DNA of 64,000 nt, taken from positions 220,540-284,539 of the forward strand of contig NZ_QKMR01000003.1 in NCBI RefSeq assembly GCF_003208175.1, read 5' to 3'. A program made the translations under genes and the position numbers. Each line of letters starts with the position of its first letter. The stretch's first letter is position 1. Source of the DNA: Ruminiclostridium sufflavum DSM 19573. Its GTDB lineage: Bacteria; Bacillota; Clostridia; Acetivibrionales; DSM-1351. Positions 28,513 to 38,556 of the stretch are shown piece by piece. The notes beneath the pieces are model-generated. The model did not search any database. It was not told the DNA's origin and saw nothing but the letters and a program-made list of their open reading frames with translations.

Positions 28513-30786
28513 TTAATATTTAACTCTTTTGAATTTAATAACAAACAACAGTCCAGCCAGAAGGCAAACGGCAGAAGCCGCAATCAAATATATGCTCTCG
28601 CTGCTTGCAGTTGATTCTTGATTTTTCATATCTCCCGGTCTGCCGCCACGCTCTCCGCGCTGCTGCATATTTCCCTGACTGAACATATCCTTCATTGACG
28701 ATATCTGAGTATCGGTCAATCCTAATTCTTTGAGCTGCGTTATCTGCTCCTCGGTTAAATCACCGTCGTTTGCAGCCTGTATTATTTGCATAGCCTTCAT
28801 TGCAGTTTCTCTGTCAGGCATATCTCCATTTCCTGACTGCTCTGCTCCATCCGGCGGCTGCATATTACCGCTGTCCGGCTGCTGGGTTCCGTCCGGCTGC
28901 TGCATATTACCGTTGTCTAACTGCTCTGATCCGCCCGGCGGCTGTATATTACCGCTGTCCGGCTGCTGCATATTACCGTTGTCTGACTGCTCTGATCCGC
29001 CCGGCGGCTGCATTCCTCCCTGACGTCCCATTCCTCCGCCTCCTTGGGAGCCCATTGTCGAAAGGTTTATAGCTGCTGCATCAATCAGCTTGCCGCTTTC
29101 AGAAGCTTGCCCATCGGTAGTTGACGGTATGGTTCCGTCAAGCTGCCCTTGTATGCTCTGGGCTCTCAGCTTCCCAAATTCCTTAATAACCTCTACTGCA
29201 GCAGTATACTTGTCATAGCTGTAAAAAGCTGTTGCATCATTTTTTACATATTCTGAAATTAGTCCATCCAACTCAGTAATAGTATTTTCAAAGGTACCGC
29301 TGTTAAAATATCCGTCTACAATATCCTGAAGATACTGATGATATTTTTCTTTATACTCATCTACCTCAAGGAGCTTTGCCAAAATCGGCCTTTCAGACAT
29401 ATCAACACCTGAAACCGGAGTATCTATTGGAAAATTGACTGCTGAAGTGGCAGATTCGGACTGGAAGCCTCCAAAAGAGAGGTTATAATCCCACGGCAGC
29501 ATCGTAAGCTGTCCGTCTTTTTCATAGAGATAATAATTATGCTTTAAGCTTCCGAAATAGCTGTCTAAATTCACCAATACCGTATTTGCAGCAAAATATC
29601 TCAGGGTTGCATCCACATTTATATATTTTTCAAGCTCCGTCCCTGCATTCAAGTTCTTCAAAGCCTCTATAACCTTATTGTAATCCGCATCACCGCCCTC
29701 GAATACTTCATAATCGAAGATATTTGAATAGCTGCTTATTGAATCATCACTATATTTGAGATCTGCTCCTCCTCCTGAACCACCTCCCGGTCCGCCTCCA
29801 AAGCCTCCGCCCAGAAAGCCGCCTTTATCGAAGCCTCCTCCTCTCTCAAAATTACCCGATCCTTCCGTATTCTCTGTATCTCCGGTTTTTTCGCCGACTG
29901 TTCCCTGAGACTCAGCTTTATTTACAGCTTCGCCGGTTTCCCCGGTTTTAGTACCTGCTTTCATGCTGTTTGTTTTATTATTATTTTGCGTAGTCTCGTC
30001 ATTTATCTTACCTGCATCAATATTTTTGTCTTCATTCTCTGATTTATTTGTTTTATCAGCTTGAGTCTCCTCCTTTTGCTTACCTATATTCCCTTCTCCA
30101 TTATTCCACGGAGCAGCCCTCTCATCACCAAGGCCATTTTCATTGCCGTTTCCACGCATTCCCATACTTTCAGGCTTATACAGCTTCCCATAGCTTTCTC
30201 CGTAATTACGCTGCGCAAAGGATTCCTCCAATGCCTCTACTGCCAGATAAAATCCCCAATCCTTACCGTTAACGGTAACATTTGTATATGAGTATAAAGG
30301 TGTGGTGACCCCCATATATGACATTAAGTCATATGATAAATATTCCTTCATATATGTGGCATCTGCCTGAATATTATTTATTACCAGTTTATCCAGCCCA
30401 AAACAGGTTTGACCGTCTATGTAATGGTCAAATTCAAATTTAAAGCTGAACCTGTCAGAATCGGAACCAGCTACCATTGATAAGCTGGAATTACCTTTCG
30501 GCCTGATTCCAACCGATTCAAAGGTTGTTCCGTTTATAGTCACATCACATGGAATATATTCTTCTTGTGTGGCATTTTCCAGCATATTTTCCCATTCACT
30601 CTCATCCGCCTTGATATCTATAGAAATTATTTTATTTTCATCAAACAGCTTTGTTGTATACTCCTGCTGTAAGCCTTCGCTTTCAATATTAAGAGCACCG
30701 GCAAGAAAGGTCATCATTCCGGCAAAGATGATTGCTGCAATCAGGAGACCTATTATTGTTTTGTTTATATATTTATTAGTTATCAT
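28513..30786 (-). CDS. CotH-family kinase-like exported protein
   Basis: 757 residues, starting after GGAGG. An N-terminal membrane segment (about 9-31) is followed by a CotH domain split by an insert: VTINGTTFESVGIRPKGNSS and KLVINNIQADATYMKEYLSYDLM before it, INVDATLRYFAANTVLVNLDSYFG and TMLPWDYNLSFGGF after it. The insert (about 220-345) is low-complexity (KTNKSENEDKNID; Gly-rich GGGFGGGPGGG). Residues 585-690 carry Pro/Gln/Asn repeats (GNMQQPD, GNIQPPGG); a final helix and RVKY tail end the chain. CotH proteins are atypical kinases. The next genes encode DUF4956 and a VTC-like polymerase, a recurrent partnership. Confidence 0.88.
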   Translation of the reverse strand: MITNKYINKTIIGLLIAAIIFAGMMTFLAGALNIESEGLQQEYTTKLFDENKIISIDIKADESEWENMLENATQEEYIPCDVTINGTTFESVGIRPKGNSSLSMVAGSDSDRFSFKFEFDHYIDGQTCFGLDKLVINNIQADATYMKEYLSYDLMSYMGVTTPLYSYTNVTVNGKDWGFYLAVEALEESFAQRNYGESYGKLYKPESMGMRGNGNENGLGDERAAPWNNGEGNIGKQKEETQADKTNKSENEDKNIDAGKINDETTQNNNKTNSMKAGTKTGETGEAVNKAESQGTVGEKTGDTENTEGSGNFERGGGFDKGGFLGGGFGGGPGGGSGGGADLKYSDDSISSYSNIFDYEVFEGGDADYNKVIEALKNLNAGTELEKYINVDATLRYFAANTVLVNLDSYFGSLKHNYYLYEKDGQLTMLPWDYNLSFGGFQSESATSAVNFPIDTPVSGVDMSERPILAKLLEVDEYKEKYHQYLQDIVDGYFNSGTFENTITELDGLISEYVKNDATAFYSYDKYTAAVEVIKEFGKLRAQSIQGQLDGTIPSTTDGQASESGKLIDAAAINLSTMGSQGGGGMGRQGGMQPPGGSEQSDNGNMQQPDSGNIQPPGGSEQLDNGNMQQPDGTQQPDSGNMQPPDGAEQSGNGDMPDRETAMKAMQIIQAANDGDLTEEQITQLKELGLTDTQISSMKDMFSQGNMQQRGERGGRPGDMKNQESTASSESIYLIAASAVCLLAGLLFVIKFKRVKY

Positions 30787-30853
30787 ACTGCCTCCACGTT
30801 TCTAATGCACCAATTAAGCTGCCTTAATTGAAACATTTTAAAATATACATACC

Positions 30854-31033
30854 AAGTCAATTACTATCGGCTAAAAAACCTATTTAATCGTTCGATAGTT
30901 TTGGTTTGAGGCTGAAGCCTCCTAAAGTCAAAACAAATTCAATCAAACTGCGTTCAAAATTAGCTTAAAAGCTTAATTCGCATGAGAAACGATACATATC
31001 GTTCCGATATTTTATCGTGCGAATAATTGACTT
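30854..31033. repeat. Full copy of a dispersed ~180-bp MITE-like repeat
   Basis: The copy begins AAGTCAATTACTATCGGC and ends ATAATTGACTT, so the ends are inverted. Inside are small stem-loops: GAGGCT/AGCCTC, AGCTT/AAGCT, and ACGAT/ATCGT followed by ATTTTATCGTGCGA. Near-identical copies lie at 53679-53855 (same orientation) and 59016-59207 (inverted). It has no ORF, so it would move only with an enzyme supplied elsewhere. It fills the gap between cotH and the DUF4956 gene. Confidence 0.8.
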
Positions 31034-31048
31034 TAGTCAACTCTCCGC

Positions 31049-31720
31049 CTATGACATGTATTCCCCGTTATAGCTTACAAGTACTGTGTTTGAAACGCCC
31101 TCGATATCTGATATTTTATTTACAAATTGTGTTGTCATATCCTTTAGCCTTACTTCAATCGTAAGCTCAATTCCGTTTTTAGATACAGTTTTTGACTTAA
31201 CCATGTGTTTTTTGACACTTTCATCCACAGCCTTGCTTACAAGCTCCTCAGAATTATCATCAGCACAATTGACAACTAATATATATGGATTGTCCGCACT
31301 TTTTTTATTTACAAATAAAACCATTACGATTCCAATGAATACTGAGCCGAATACCGCGAGTGGTATAAGTCCCGCACCGGTGACAATTCCTACTGAAATT
31401 GACCAAAACAGAAAAGCAATATCAAGAGGTTCCTTTATAGCCGATCTGAAACGGACAATTGACAAAGCACCCACCATACCAAGTGACAGTATTATATTTG
31501 AGGTAACAGCCAGTATAATCAATGTAGTAATCAGTGACATTGCCACAAGTGAAATGCCAAATCCGGCAGAATACATTACTCCGTTAAAGGTTTTTTTATA
31601 AACGAAAAAAATGAAAAGTCCCAATACAAATGAAAGTCCTAGTGCTATTATCATATCCAGAGGAGAAAACTGTGCTGCCTTCTCTATAAAGCTTGATTTA
31701 AAAATATCGTTAAAAGTCAT
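31049..31720 (-). CDS. DUF4956 membrane protein
   Basis: 223 residues. Four membrane helices (about 22-40, 48-75, 80-95, 113-135) are followed by a cytoplasmic domain (145-220) with alternating strands and helices. LSLGMVGALSIVRFRSAIKEPLD is the family hallmark. DUF4956 proteins are commonly encoded beside VTC-domain polymerases and CotH, as here. Function not established. It lies 75 bases after the polymerase gene. Confidence 0.88.
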   Translation of the reverse strand: MTFNDIFKSSFIEKAAQFSPLDMIIALGLSFVLGLFIFFVYKKTFNGVMYSAGFGISLVAMSLITTLIILAVTSNIILSLGMVGALSIVRFRSAIKEPLDIAFLFWSISVGIVTGAGLIPLAVFGSVFIGIVMVLFVNKKSADNPYILVVNCADDNSEELVSKAVDESVKKHMVKSKTVSKNGIELTIEVRLKDMTTQFVNKISDIEGVSNTVLVSYNGEYMS

Positions 31721-31795
31721 TTAAATAACCCTCCTGTTGTGTTTTATAATTGTCCGCCAAACAAATTGCCAATGGTAAAACAGCCGCCCTTAAAA

Positions 31796-32482
31796 TCATC
31801 CAAACATTCTGCATACCGCATATTTTGAAAACGCCAAGCTCTGCCTGTTGTTCACTTGTATAATATCTCGTATTACACTTGGCAGGAACTCATCAAATTT
31901 TACCTCTAAAATTATAGTGGAGTTACCATGGGTTCTCATTGTAGCAACCTCCTGATTGAACAGCTCCTTTGAATTCATACCGGTTCTGATGTTTGAATCT
32001 ATTGTGATTCTCACATTGCCGGGCTCGTAGATAAAAGCTTCTCTTGTATAATCCACCAAAGTTTTAGGTCTTAGCTGCTGAAATTTCATTTTTGTATACA
32101 ATTCAACAAGCAGCGGATTATCGGAATATTTCATCCAATCGATTTCTCCGGAAATAATTTTTTCGCACTGTTCCTTTGTGAGCCTGGCTGATATTTTAGA
32201 GCAGAGTCCGTTTATTTTACTTTTCTTCTCAAGCCTGATATAATCAAAATTATCATTATAATAACGAATCCTGAATTTTTCACGGTTATTTACACCGTTA
32301 ATCTTTTCAAGTAACGCCTTGTCATCAATGTTATCAAAATATAAGCTTCTTATTTTATAGTTTCCTTCACTTCCTGCATGAGGGTCTCTCTTTACTATTG
32401 CTCTAAGCCTCTGCCTGACGGCAATGCAGTCGGAAATGTTTATATTATGCTTCAATTCATGCCTTAGCTTCTGTTTTTGCAT
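31796..32482 (-). CDS. Polyphosphate polymerase (VTC) domain protein
   Basis: 228 residues, the tunnel-fold domain alone. Basic and acidic tunnel residues are visible: LRHELKHNI, KIRSLYFDN, KFRIRYYN, IRLEKKSKI, VDYTREAF, RITIDSNIRTG and a final ILEVKFDEF. Eukaryotic VTC4 makes polyphosphate from ATP with such residues. The neighbouring DUF4956 protein could supply membrane anchorage. Activity is inferred from the fold. Confidence 0.88.
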   Translation of the reverse strand: MQKQKLRHELKHNINISDCIAVRQRLRAIVKRDPHAGSEGNYKIRSLYFDNIDDKALLEKINGVNNREKFRIRYYNDNFDYIRLEKKSKINGLCSKISARLTKEQCEKIISGEIDWMKYSDNPLLVELYTKMKFQQLRPKTLVDYTREAFIYEPGNVRITIDSNIRTGMNSKELFNQEVATMRTHGNSTIILEVKFDEFLPSVIRDIIQVNNRQSLAFSKYAVCRMFG

Positions 32483-32647
32483 TTCTCTTCACCACCTTTA
32501 TTTTTGGACTTTTTAATTTTTCTTAAAATTATATATAAAATAATACTGGGTTAATGTGATAGTTTCTTGAACATATTGTGAACTGCTAGTAAATTTTATT
32601 TAGAATATAGATTTATTGGTAATATTTGAAAATATGCTTAAAAGAAA

Positions 32648-32675
32648 GCCCCTCAACTTTATGATGTTGAGAGGC
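32648..32675 (-). terminator. Terminator of the pyrophosphatase gene
   Basis: GCCCCTCAAC and GTTGAGAGGC form a 10-bp stem with one mismatch, followed on the minus strand by TTTCTTTT. It is about 90 bases past the stop. Confidence 0.8.
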
Positions 32676-32766
32676 ACATATTTTGTCATAAGCTTTGATT
32701 TAAGATAATAATCCACGTACTAAAAATTAAGCCGCATCCAAATAAGCTGAAAAAAAGCACAATTCA

Positions 32767-34410
32767 CTATAGCATTTCCCTCTGTATTGTACTTGATAGT
32801 ATGGGTATAACCTGTTTTTTTCTTGAAACCACGCCTTTAAGGAAAGCACAGCCTTCACTGCCCTTTATGTTGAATGCCTTTTCTATAAGAGCACCGTCAT
32901 CACCGACAAATAATACCTCCGAGCCTTCATTTATAATATCGGTAACCATTAAAATAACAAGCCTGTATCCCTTATTTTCCTTAACAGCCTTCATGTATGT
33001 CATAAGACTGTCCTTAACCTTCTTAAAGGCTTCTGAATCGCTGGAATTTATCTGTCCTATTCCTATTTTATATTTGTTAAATATATAATCTTTAAAATCG
33101 TATTCAAGTATTGTCTGAGGGCTCATTCCTTCCAATGATGCACTTGCCTTATATAAAGCCGCCGCAAACTCTTCCAGATGAATGTCTGCAATTTTGGCAA
33201 GCCTGCTAGCCGCCAATTCATCCGCATACGTACTGGTCGGCGACTTAAACTGCAAGGTATCTGATATTATTGCAGCACACAAAATCCCTGCAATACTTCT
33301 GGATGGATTGAGTCCGTTTTCAAAATACATATTGGCTATCAATGTGGCTGTGCTTCCGACCGCATCATTTTTAAAATATATGGGATAGCCGGTCTGAATA
33401 TCTCCAATCCTGTGATGGTCAATTATTTCCAGAATATCAGCCTGATCTATTCCATCTATTGTCTGTGATTTTTCGTTATGATCCAAAAGGATAACTTTTT
33501 TCCGCCGCTGTGATATTAAATGATATCGTGAAACAAAGCCCTTTATTATTCCATTGTCATCAACAACCGGATAGCTGCGGTATCTGGTTTTCAGCATCTT
33601 ATCCTTAATATTCTCCGTAAAGTCATGCAAATTAAAGCAAACCAACTGCTTTTTAGTCATTATATGACTGACAGGAATACTTTGGTTTATAAACCTTGCC
33701 GCCATCAAGGTATCATAACCTGTTCCAAGCACAATACATTCTTTTTCCTCTGCAAAGAGGAGAACATCATCATCAACCTGACCGCCGCAGGTTAGAATAA
33801 TGCAGCTTGCGCCAATATCTATAGCCTTTAACTGGTTATCCTTCCTGTTTCCCAATATTACAATGTCTCCCTTTTCTATAAAGGGTTCCATTTCATCTGC
33901 AGTCATAGCTGCAACTACAACCTTTCCGTTAGCCCTAAACCGGTCTTCATTGCCGCAAATAAGCCTTGCATTGAGTGTGTCGATAATATTTCCCAGAGGG
34001 GTGTTGCTTGCAGTCAGAATACTGTTATCCATGGCATCCAGATAGCTGGTGGTAATATCCGTTAAGGTTATAACTCCTAAGAGCTTTCCTTCAATATCTG
34101 CCACCGGCAATACCTTTATATTGTTCTTCTGCATTATACTCCATGCAGCTTTTACGGAAATATCCTCAGACACCGGATTGATAATATCCATATTTAAGTC
34201 TGAAACCTGAGTTCTCACTGTTTCTTTATATTCTGGCACATCAACTCCAAAAAATTTCAGAACAAATTCTGTTTCCTTATTTATATCCCCTATTCTAATT
34301 GGAACCGCATCTATTGAATGACGCTTTTTTAATTCTGCATATGCAATAGCAGAGCAGATAGAATCTGTATCAGGATTCTTGTGACCTGTGATGTAAATTA
34401 GTTCGTTCAC
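32767..34410 (-). CDS. Manganese-dependent inorganic pyrophosphatase with CBS/DRTGG insert
   Basis: 547 residues from GTG at 34410, chosen because CGGAGGCC lies 7 bases upstream; an ATG nine codons further up has no ribosome site. The DHH domain begins YITGHKNPDTDSICSAIAYAE and resumes with DHHRIGDIQ and VGSTATLIA. Between them lie a CBS pair (about 65-125 and 245-300) and a DRTGG domain (130-240). DHHA2 ends the protein. In relatives the insert binds adenine nucleotides and tunes hydrolysis of PPi. It lies beside a polyphosphate-related cassette. Confidence 0.93.
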   Translation of the reverse strand: MNELIYITGHKNPDTDSICSAIAYAELKKRHSIDAVPIRIGDINKETEFVLKFFGVDVPEYKETVRTQVSDLNMDIINPVSEDISVKAAWSIMQKNNIKVLPVADIEGKLLGVITLTDITTSYLDAMDNSILTASNTPLGNIIDTLNARLICGNEDRFRANGKVVVAAMTADEMEPFIEKGDIVILGNRKDNQLKAIDIGASCIILTCGGQVDDDVLLFAEEKECIVLGTGYDTLMAARFINQSIPVSHIMTKKQLVCFNLHDFTENIKDKMLKTRYRSYPVVDDNGIIKGFVSRYHLISQRRKKVILLDHNEKSQTIDGIDQADILEIIDHHRIGDIQTGYPIYFKNDAVGSTATLIANMYFENGLNPSRSIAGILCAAIISDTLQFKSPTSTYADELAASRLAKIADIHLEEFAAALYKASASLEGMSPQTILEYDFKDYIFNKYKIGIGQINSSDSEAFKKVKDSLMTYMKAVKENKGYRLVILMVTDIINEGSEVLFVGDDGALIEKAFNIKGSEGCAFLKGVVSRKKQVIPILSSTIQREML

Positions 34411-34542
34411 TGTTGAGGCCTCCGATATGTGTATCATGTATATTATATTGTCAGCTTTCTTAATAGTATTATATTACACCACCTGCACCAAATCCGCAAC
34501 CGAACAATTTATAAACGGCTTTTCCCAATATCTGCCGCCATG

Positions 34543-36000
34543 CTATGCCGTCATAAGCTCAAACCAGAATATGCTTCCTTGTCCTATGGTGCTTAACACC
34601 CCATATCTCGAGCCTTCGTGAAGGTCTAAAATAGTTTTTACTATTGACAGTCCCAGTCCGGTACCGATGGCTGCTCTTTTGTGAGCCTTGTCAACCTTGT
34701 AGTACCTGTCCCAAATCAACGGAAGCATATCCTGTGCAATGCCCTCTCCTGTATCGACAATTTCTATCTTTACTCTGTCATTGCTGATGCTTTGTATAAT
34801 AGTAACAGATTTATCTTCTCCGGTATATGTTATTGCATTGTTTATTAAATTGTAAATAACCTGAGACATCTTAACAGTGTCTGCGTTTACCCATGCATCT
34901 TCATTACTTATAAACTTAAGCCTGTACCCATCCTGTTCTGTAAGCTTCGTATACCTGAGCATGATCTCTCTTATGCTTTGAGTCAGATTAAACCTTTCAA
35001 ACGCCATTTTCTGCGTTCCTGACTGAAGCTTTGAAATATCAAGGATATCATTTACCAATGTAGTGAGTCTCTTGGATTCATCTATTATAATCTGCACGTT
35101 CTCAGGAGTATTTTCTCCGGGAATGTCACGCATTACCTCACCATATCCTGTAATCATGGTTAGCGGGGTACGTAAATCATGGGAGATGTTAGCTATTAAT
35201 TCACGCCTCAACTCTTCTACCATTGAAAGCTCTTTTGCCGCATAATTCAGGGTGTCATTCAGCTCAGAAATTTCAAGATATCCCTGACCGTTAAACGTTG
35301 TGTCATAGTTTCCCTTTGCCAATTCCTTCGCAGATTTGTTTATTTTTATAATCGGTTTTGATATTCTTTTTGAAATCAGCAAGGCAAACCCAAGTGCAAG
35401 CAGCAGGGTTATCCCTGTCACATATATGAGCTGAACCCGTAAGGTGTCAACAGTTGCGTCTACCGGAGTTATCATTGAATTCAGGATTGCAACCGCCTTT
35501 GAACCATCAGCTTTTTCTACAATATTGACATATATCATACTCTGCGCAAAATCTCTTCTTGGTTCTTTGATATTTCCGACAAAGGGATTTTCTCCACCCG
35601 GGCCGCCTTTAAAAATCTCCCTGTTGGATATTTCGAAATAGGTTCCGCCATTATCCAATGCCTTTTGATAAAGCTTATAAAAGTCATCATATCTCATTCC
35701 ATGCTCGGTGCTGTCACTGTACAAATCGGATGAATACACCTCACTGCCGTCTTCATTAAAAATTTTTATAGATGTCTCTCTTTGCTGAGATAATGAATCC
35801 AACAGTGTATCAAGTTCCTCATTATCAATATTGTCAGAAATATTTTCCGCAGATGCTTTTATATCATTAGTTTTTATCTGCTTATAAAAGTCATCGAGAA
35901 ACACAATCTGAAACATCCACAGCATTATCAGCATTAATGCGACTAATACCGTCATATACAAAAAAAGCTTATATTTTATACTCATTTTATTAAGTTTCAA
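34543..36000 (-). CDS. Membrane sensor histidine kinase
   Basis: 485 residues. First membrane helix at about 11-33, extracellular sensor region 34-188, second helix 190-208, HAMP 209-262, HisKA with phospho-acceptor His in ELIANISHDLRTPLTMITGYGE (about 270), and an ATPase domain with NLINNAITYT (N box), DTGEGIA (G1) and GTGLGLSIVK (G2). It overlaps the regulator gene by 11 bases. The stimulus is unknown. Confidence 0.93.
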   Translation of the reverse strand: MKLNKMSIKYKLFLYMTVLVALMLIMLWMFQIVFLDDFYKQIKTNDIKASAENISDNIDNEELDTLLDSLSQQRETSIKIFNEDGSEVYSSDLYSDSTEHGMRYDDFYKLYQKALDNGGTYFEISNREIFKGGPGGENPFVGNIKEPRRDFAQSMIYVNIVEKADGSKAVAILNSMITPVDATVDTLRVQLIYVTGITLLLALGFALLISKRISKPIIKINKSAKELAKGNYDTTFNGQGYLEISELNDTLNYAAKELSMVEELRRELIANISHDLRTPLTMITGYGEVMRDIPGENTPENVQIIIDESKRLTTLVNDILDISKLQSGTQKMAFERFNLTQSIREIMLRYTKLTEQDGYRLKFISNEDAWVNADTVKMSQVIYNLINNAITYTGEDKSVTIIQSISNDRVKIEIVDTGEGIAQDMLPLIWDRYYKVDKAHKRAAIGTGLGLSIVKTILDLHEGSRYGVLSTIGQGSIFWFELMTA

Positions 36001-36667
36001 ATCGATATCCCACCCCTCTGAGGGTAACTATATAGCTGCTATAATCGCCCAGACTTTTCCTCAGAAGCTTTATGTGGGTATCCAGAGTCCGGTCATCTCC
36101 GAAGAAATCATATCCCCAGACATCCGAAATAAGCTTATCTCTGGTAAGTGCGATACCTCGGTTCTTCACGAGGTAAAACAGCAGGTCGTATTCCTTAGGT
36201 GACATATCAACTTTTACATCATCAACATAAACAAGCCTGCCTGTAAAATCAATTGTAAGTCCTTCAATATTTAATATTTCTTTTTTATTTTCATCCGAGT
36301 ATGCACCGGAGCTGCGCTTAATTATTGCACTGACTCTCATCATCAGCTCTTTGGGCGAAAAAGGCTTGACCACATAATCATCAATGCCTATCTCAAAGCC
36401 ATGAATTTTATCGTATTCCTCTCCTCTGGCAGACAGCATTAAGACAGGTGTGCTTTTATACTTTCTTATTTCCTTGCATGCCGAAAAACCATCCAGCTCC
36501 GGCATCATAATGTCCATAATAATAATATCGAAATCCTTTTCCTTGCATATTGCAATGGCTTCCATTCCATCGGCAGCCTCACTGACCTCGTAGCCTTCAA
36601 ATAGTGCATACTTTTTTATAAGCTCCCGTATTCTTGCTTCATCGTCAACAACAAGTATTTTATTCAT
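35990..36667 (-). CDS. OmpR/PhoB-family response regulator
   Basis: 225 residues from ATG at 36667, after GGAAGGTG. Receiver domain (1-120) with acidic pair VVDDE, phospho-acceptor Asp in DIIIMDIMMPELDG (about 51), Thr/Ser in VLMLSAR and Lys in VVKPFSPKEL. The winged-helix C-terminal domain (130-225) has LLFYLVKNRGIALTRDKL and VTLRGVGYRFE. It pairs with the overlapping kinase gene. Confidence 0.95.
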   Translation of the reverse strand: MNKILVVDDEARIRELIKKYALFEGYEVSEAADGMEAIAICKEKDFDIIIMDIMMPELDGFSACKEIRKYKSTPVLMLSARGEEYDKIHGFEIGIDDYVVKPFSPKELMMRVSAIIKRSSGAYSDENKKEILNIEGLTIDFTGRLVYVDDVKVDMSPKEYDLLFYLVKNRGIALTRDKLISDVWGYDFFGDDRTLDTHIKLLRKSLGDYSSYIVTLRGVGYRFET

Positions 36668-36830
36668 ATAGACACCTTCCATATTTAGTGATTAATTTAA
36701 TTATACAACATATATAGTGTAATTTTGTGAAGGGCAGGTGAAATTATACTGAATTTTATGATTTACCGCATATTGATATACCTTATCTGCTTGCAGAAAT
36801 TTTTATAACTTCCCGCAATGTTCTGTATAT

Positions 36831-38030
36831 TTAAATCAACGTCTTAACAGCTCTCTTATTTAAATACATTTGATGATCAGCCTGTTCAAGCAATTCATCA
36901 ACTGTGGCATCTCCGGAGCCCTCAAATTCTGAAAACCCGTAACTGAAGCTGACATCAAAAGAATGTGCCTTGAACAGCTTTAATTTTTTTACCTTTTCAT
37001 AAATCCTTTTCATTACCTTTTCACTGTACTCTATATTACACCCAGGAAAGACGATGGCAAATTCATCTCCTCCCAATCTGCATATTATGTCAGTTTCTCT
37101 TATACTCCCCTTAATGGTACCTGCAACAGCTTTAATTAATTGGTCTCCTTCCCTGTGTCCAAGCCTGTCATTTACCAATTTCAAGTCATTTACATCAACA
37201 TAGCAAAGTGTCAGACAGCTATTTACCTCCTTACATGTATTAAGCTGGCTTTCAATAACCCTGAGCCCCGACTCACGATTCAAAGTATCTGTCATTTCAT
37301 CCATAACATACATCATTTTGAGCCTGTCATATTTAAAACTGAATAAAACACAATTATTAACCAGATAGAGATTTCCTATAATTGACGCCGCCGCTGCCGC
37401 AGTAACAAGCAGTATATCATAATAAGCCTTGTTTCCTGAATATCCTGCCAGTCTGAAATCTGCATAAAAATACAAGGTAATATAAACAAACAATAAAATT
37501 GTACCCACAGCTATAAGATTTACTGACAATAATACTGTCAGCCTCCTATGCTTCATGTGTATTCTTTTTCTTGCCCTGACAAATTTATCACCTATAAGGC
37601 TTAGGAAAACATATATGAACAAAAACAGGAGAGCATTCCCTGCCAGAATATGTATAATACTTGTACGATATTCATAAATAGTTATTTTAAGCGGCAGCAC
37701 ATACACAAAGGTAACCAGTATTTCCGCAAACTCAATTAGAATTATTCCGAAAAGTGCGGTTAATATGGAATAATAACCGTTATATTTATAAAAGCCTATT
37801 ATTACAAAATTAATAACTAAAGTATTCAGCAAAAACATTACTATTTTATCCCTGTCTGAGAACATGTATTTTGACAAAAATGTTCCAAGGGCAATAACCA
37901 AGCTGCTTAAAATATAGTTTATTGCCGGAGTCCTTTTTAAATCCTTATTCAGCCTGTAAATAATATAGCAAATAGCAATCGAAGTTAAGAGTTCACTAAA
38001 CAAATTCGGTATTTCAATACTCACCCTCAT
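36831..38030 (-). CDS. Membrane diguanylate cyclase (GGDEF)
   Basis: 399 residues from ATG at 38030; a GTG two codons further in has better spacing to GGGAG and may be the true start. Six or seven membrane helices (about 10-225) form the sensor. The GGDEF domain (235-395) has DVNDLKLVNDRLGHREGD and the intact active site RLGGDEFAIVFPG. An inhibitory RxxD site cannot be seen clearly. It makes cyclic di-GMP from GTP. It stands alone, convergent with nothing, after a 600-base gap. Confidence 0.9.
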   Translation of the reverse strand: MRVSIEIPNLFSELLTSIAICYIIYRLNKDLKRTPAINYILSSLVIALGTFLSKYMFSDRDKIVMFLLNTLVINFVIIGFYKYNGYYSILTALFGIILIEFAEILVTFVYVLPLKITIYEYRTSIIHILAGNALLFLFIYVFLSLIGDKFVRARKRIHMKHRRLTVLLSVNLIAVGTILLFVYITLYFYADFRLAGYSGNKAYYDILLVTAAAAASIIGNLYLVNNCVLFSFKYDRLKMMYVMDEMTDTLNRESGLRVIESQLNTCKEVNSCLTLCYVDVNDLKLVNDRLGHREGDQLIKAVAGTIKGSIRETDIICRLGGDEFAIVFPGCNIEYSEKVMKRIYEKVKKLKLFKAHSFDVSFSYGFSEFEGSGDATVDELLEQADHQMYLNKRAVKTLI

Positions 38031-38347
38031 CACTCCCAAGGTTTTGTTATAGGTTGTAAAAGTCAATTCCGGTAAAACCCTTGCTTCCCAAGCGGATATA
38101 TACTTTTGAGTATTTTTTGAAGGTTTTAAATCTTAGGAAATCAATTACTATCGTAGTCAGGAAGTTTTTGCCGATAATAATTTACCTTTAATAATATGAT
38201 ACATTATATATTATATACTATATGCCAAAAATAAACTGTATATTTTTAACATAAATTCTATTTTTTATATACCTGCTTTCATCAAAAAAAATCATATTCT
38301 GAAATGAACATCTTAATCACTCAGGACATGACTTTTTCTGATTTCTA

Positions 38348-38413
38348 CTAAAAAATTAAGGCAGTTGCTACTAAATAAAACAAGTGCTGCCGCTTTGTCA
38401 TATACAGCTTCAT
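38348..38413 (-). CDS. Possible 21-residue peptide ORF
   Basis: ATG at 38413 opens MKLYMTKRQHLFYLVATALIF. A good ribosome site (GGGAGGAAAT) lies just before it and its start overlaps the stop of the preceding small ORF (TAATG). It may be the decayed beginning of a lost gene or a real short peptide. I recognise no family. Confidence 0.25.
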   Translation of the reverse strand: MKLYMTKRQHLFYLVATALIF

Positions 38414-38556
38414 TATTTCCTCCCACCCATTTTGTTAACGATATTCATTATAAATGAACTAAAATAAGGTATTGTCTTAATCATAGCCAGCCACAACGAC
38501 GGTTTCGTCATACAGTCTTTTATAGCCTCTTCGGCTGTAATATAATTTAAGCCCAA
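38413..38556 (-). CDS. Possible small ORF or C-terminal gene remnant (47 residues)
   Basis: TTG at 38556 is 9 bases after AAGGAGG, and the frame encodes 47 residues containing ITAEEAIKDCMTKPS, KTIPYFSSFIMNIV and a basic end GGRK. The same frame stays open upstream to about 38610 (GELNLWHSQLRRHEI) but has no start there, so it could be the tail of a decayed larger protein. The composition looks like real coding sequence. No family recognised. The rest of 38067-38670 holds fragments of the dispersed repeat ends (near 38061 and 38149) and A+T-rich DNA. Confidence 0.35.
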   Translation of the reverse strand: MGLNYITAEEAIKDCMTKPSLWLAMIKTIPYFSSFIMNIVNKMGGRK

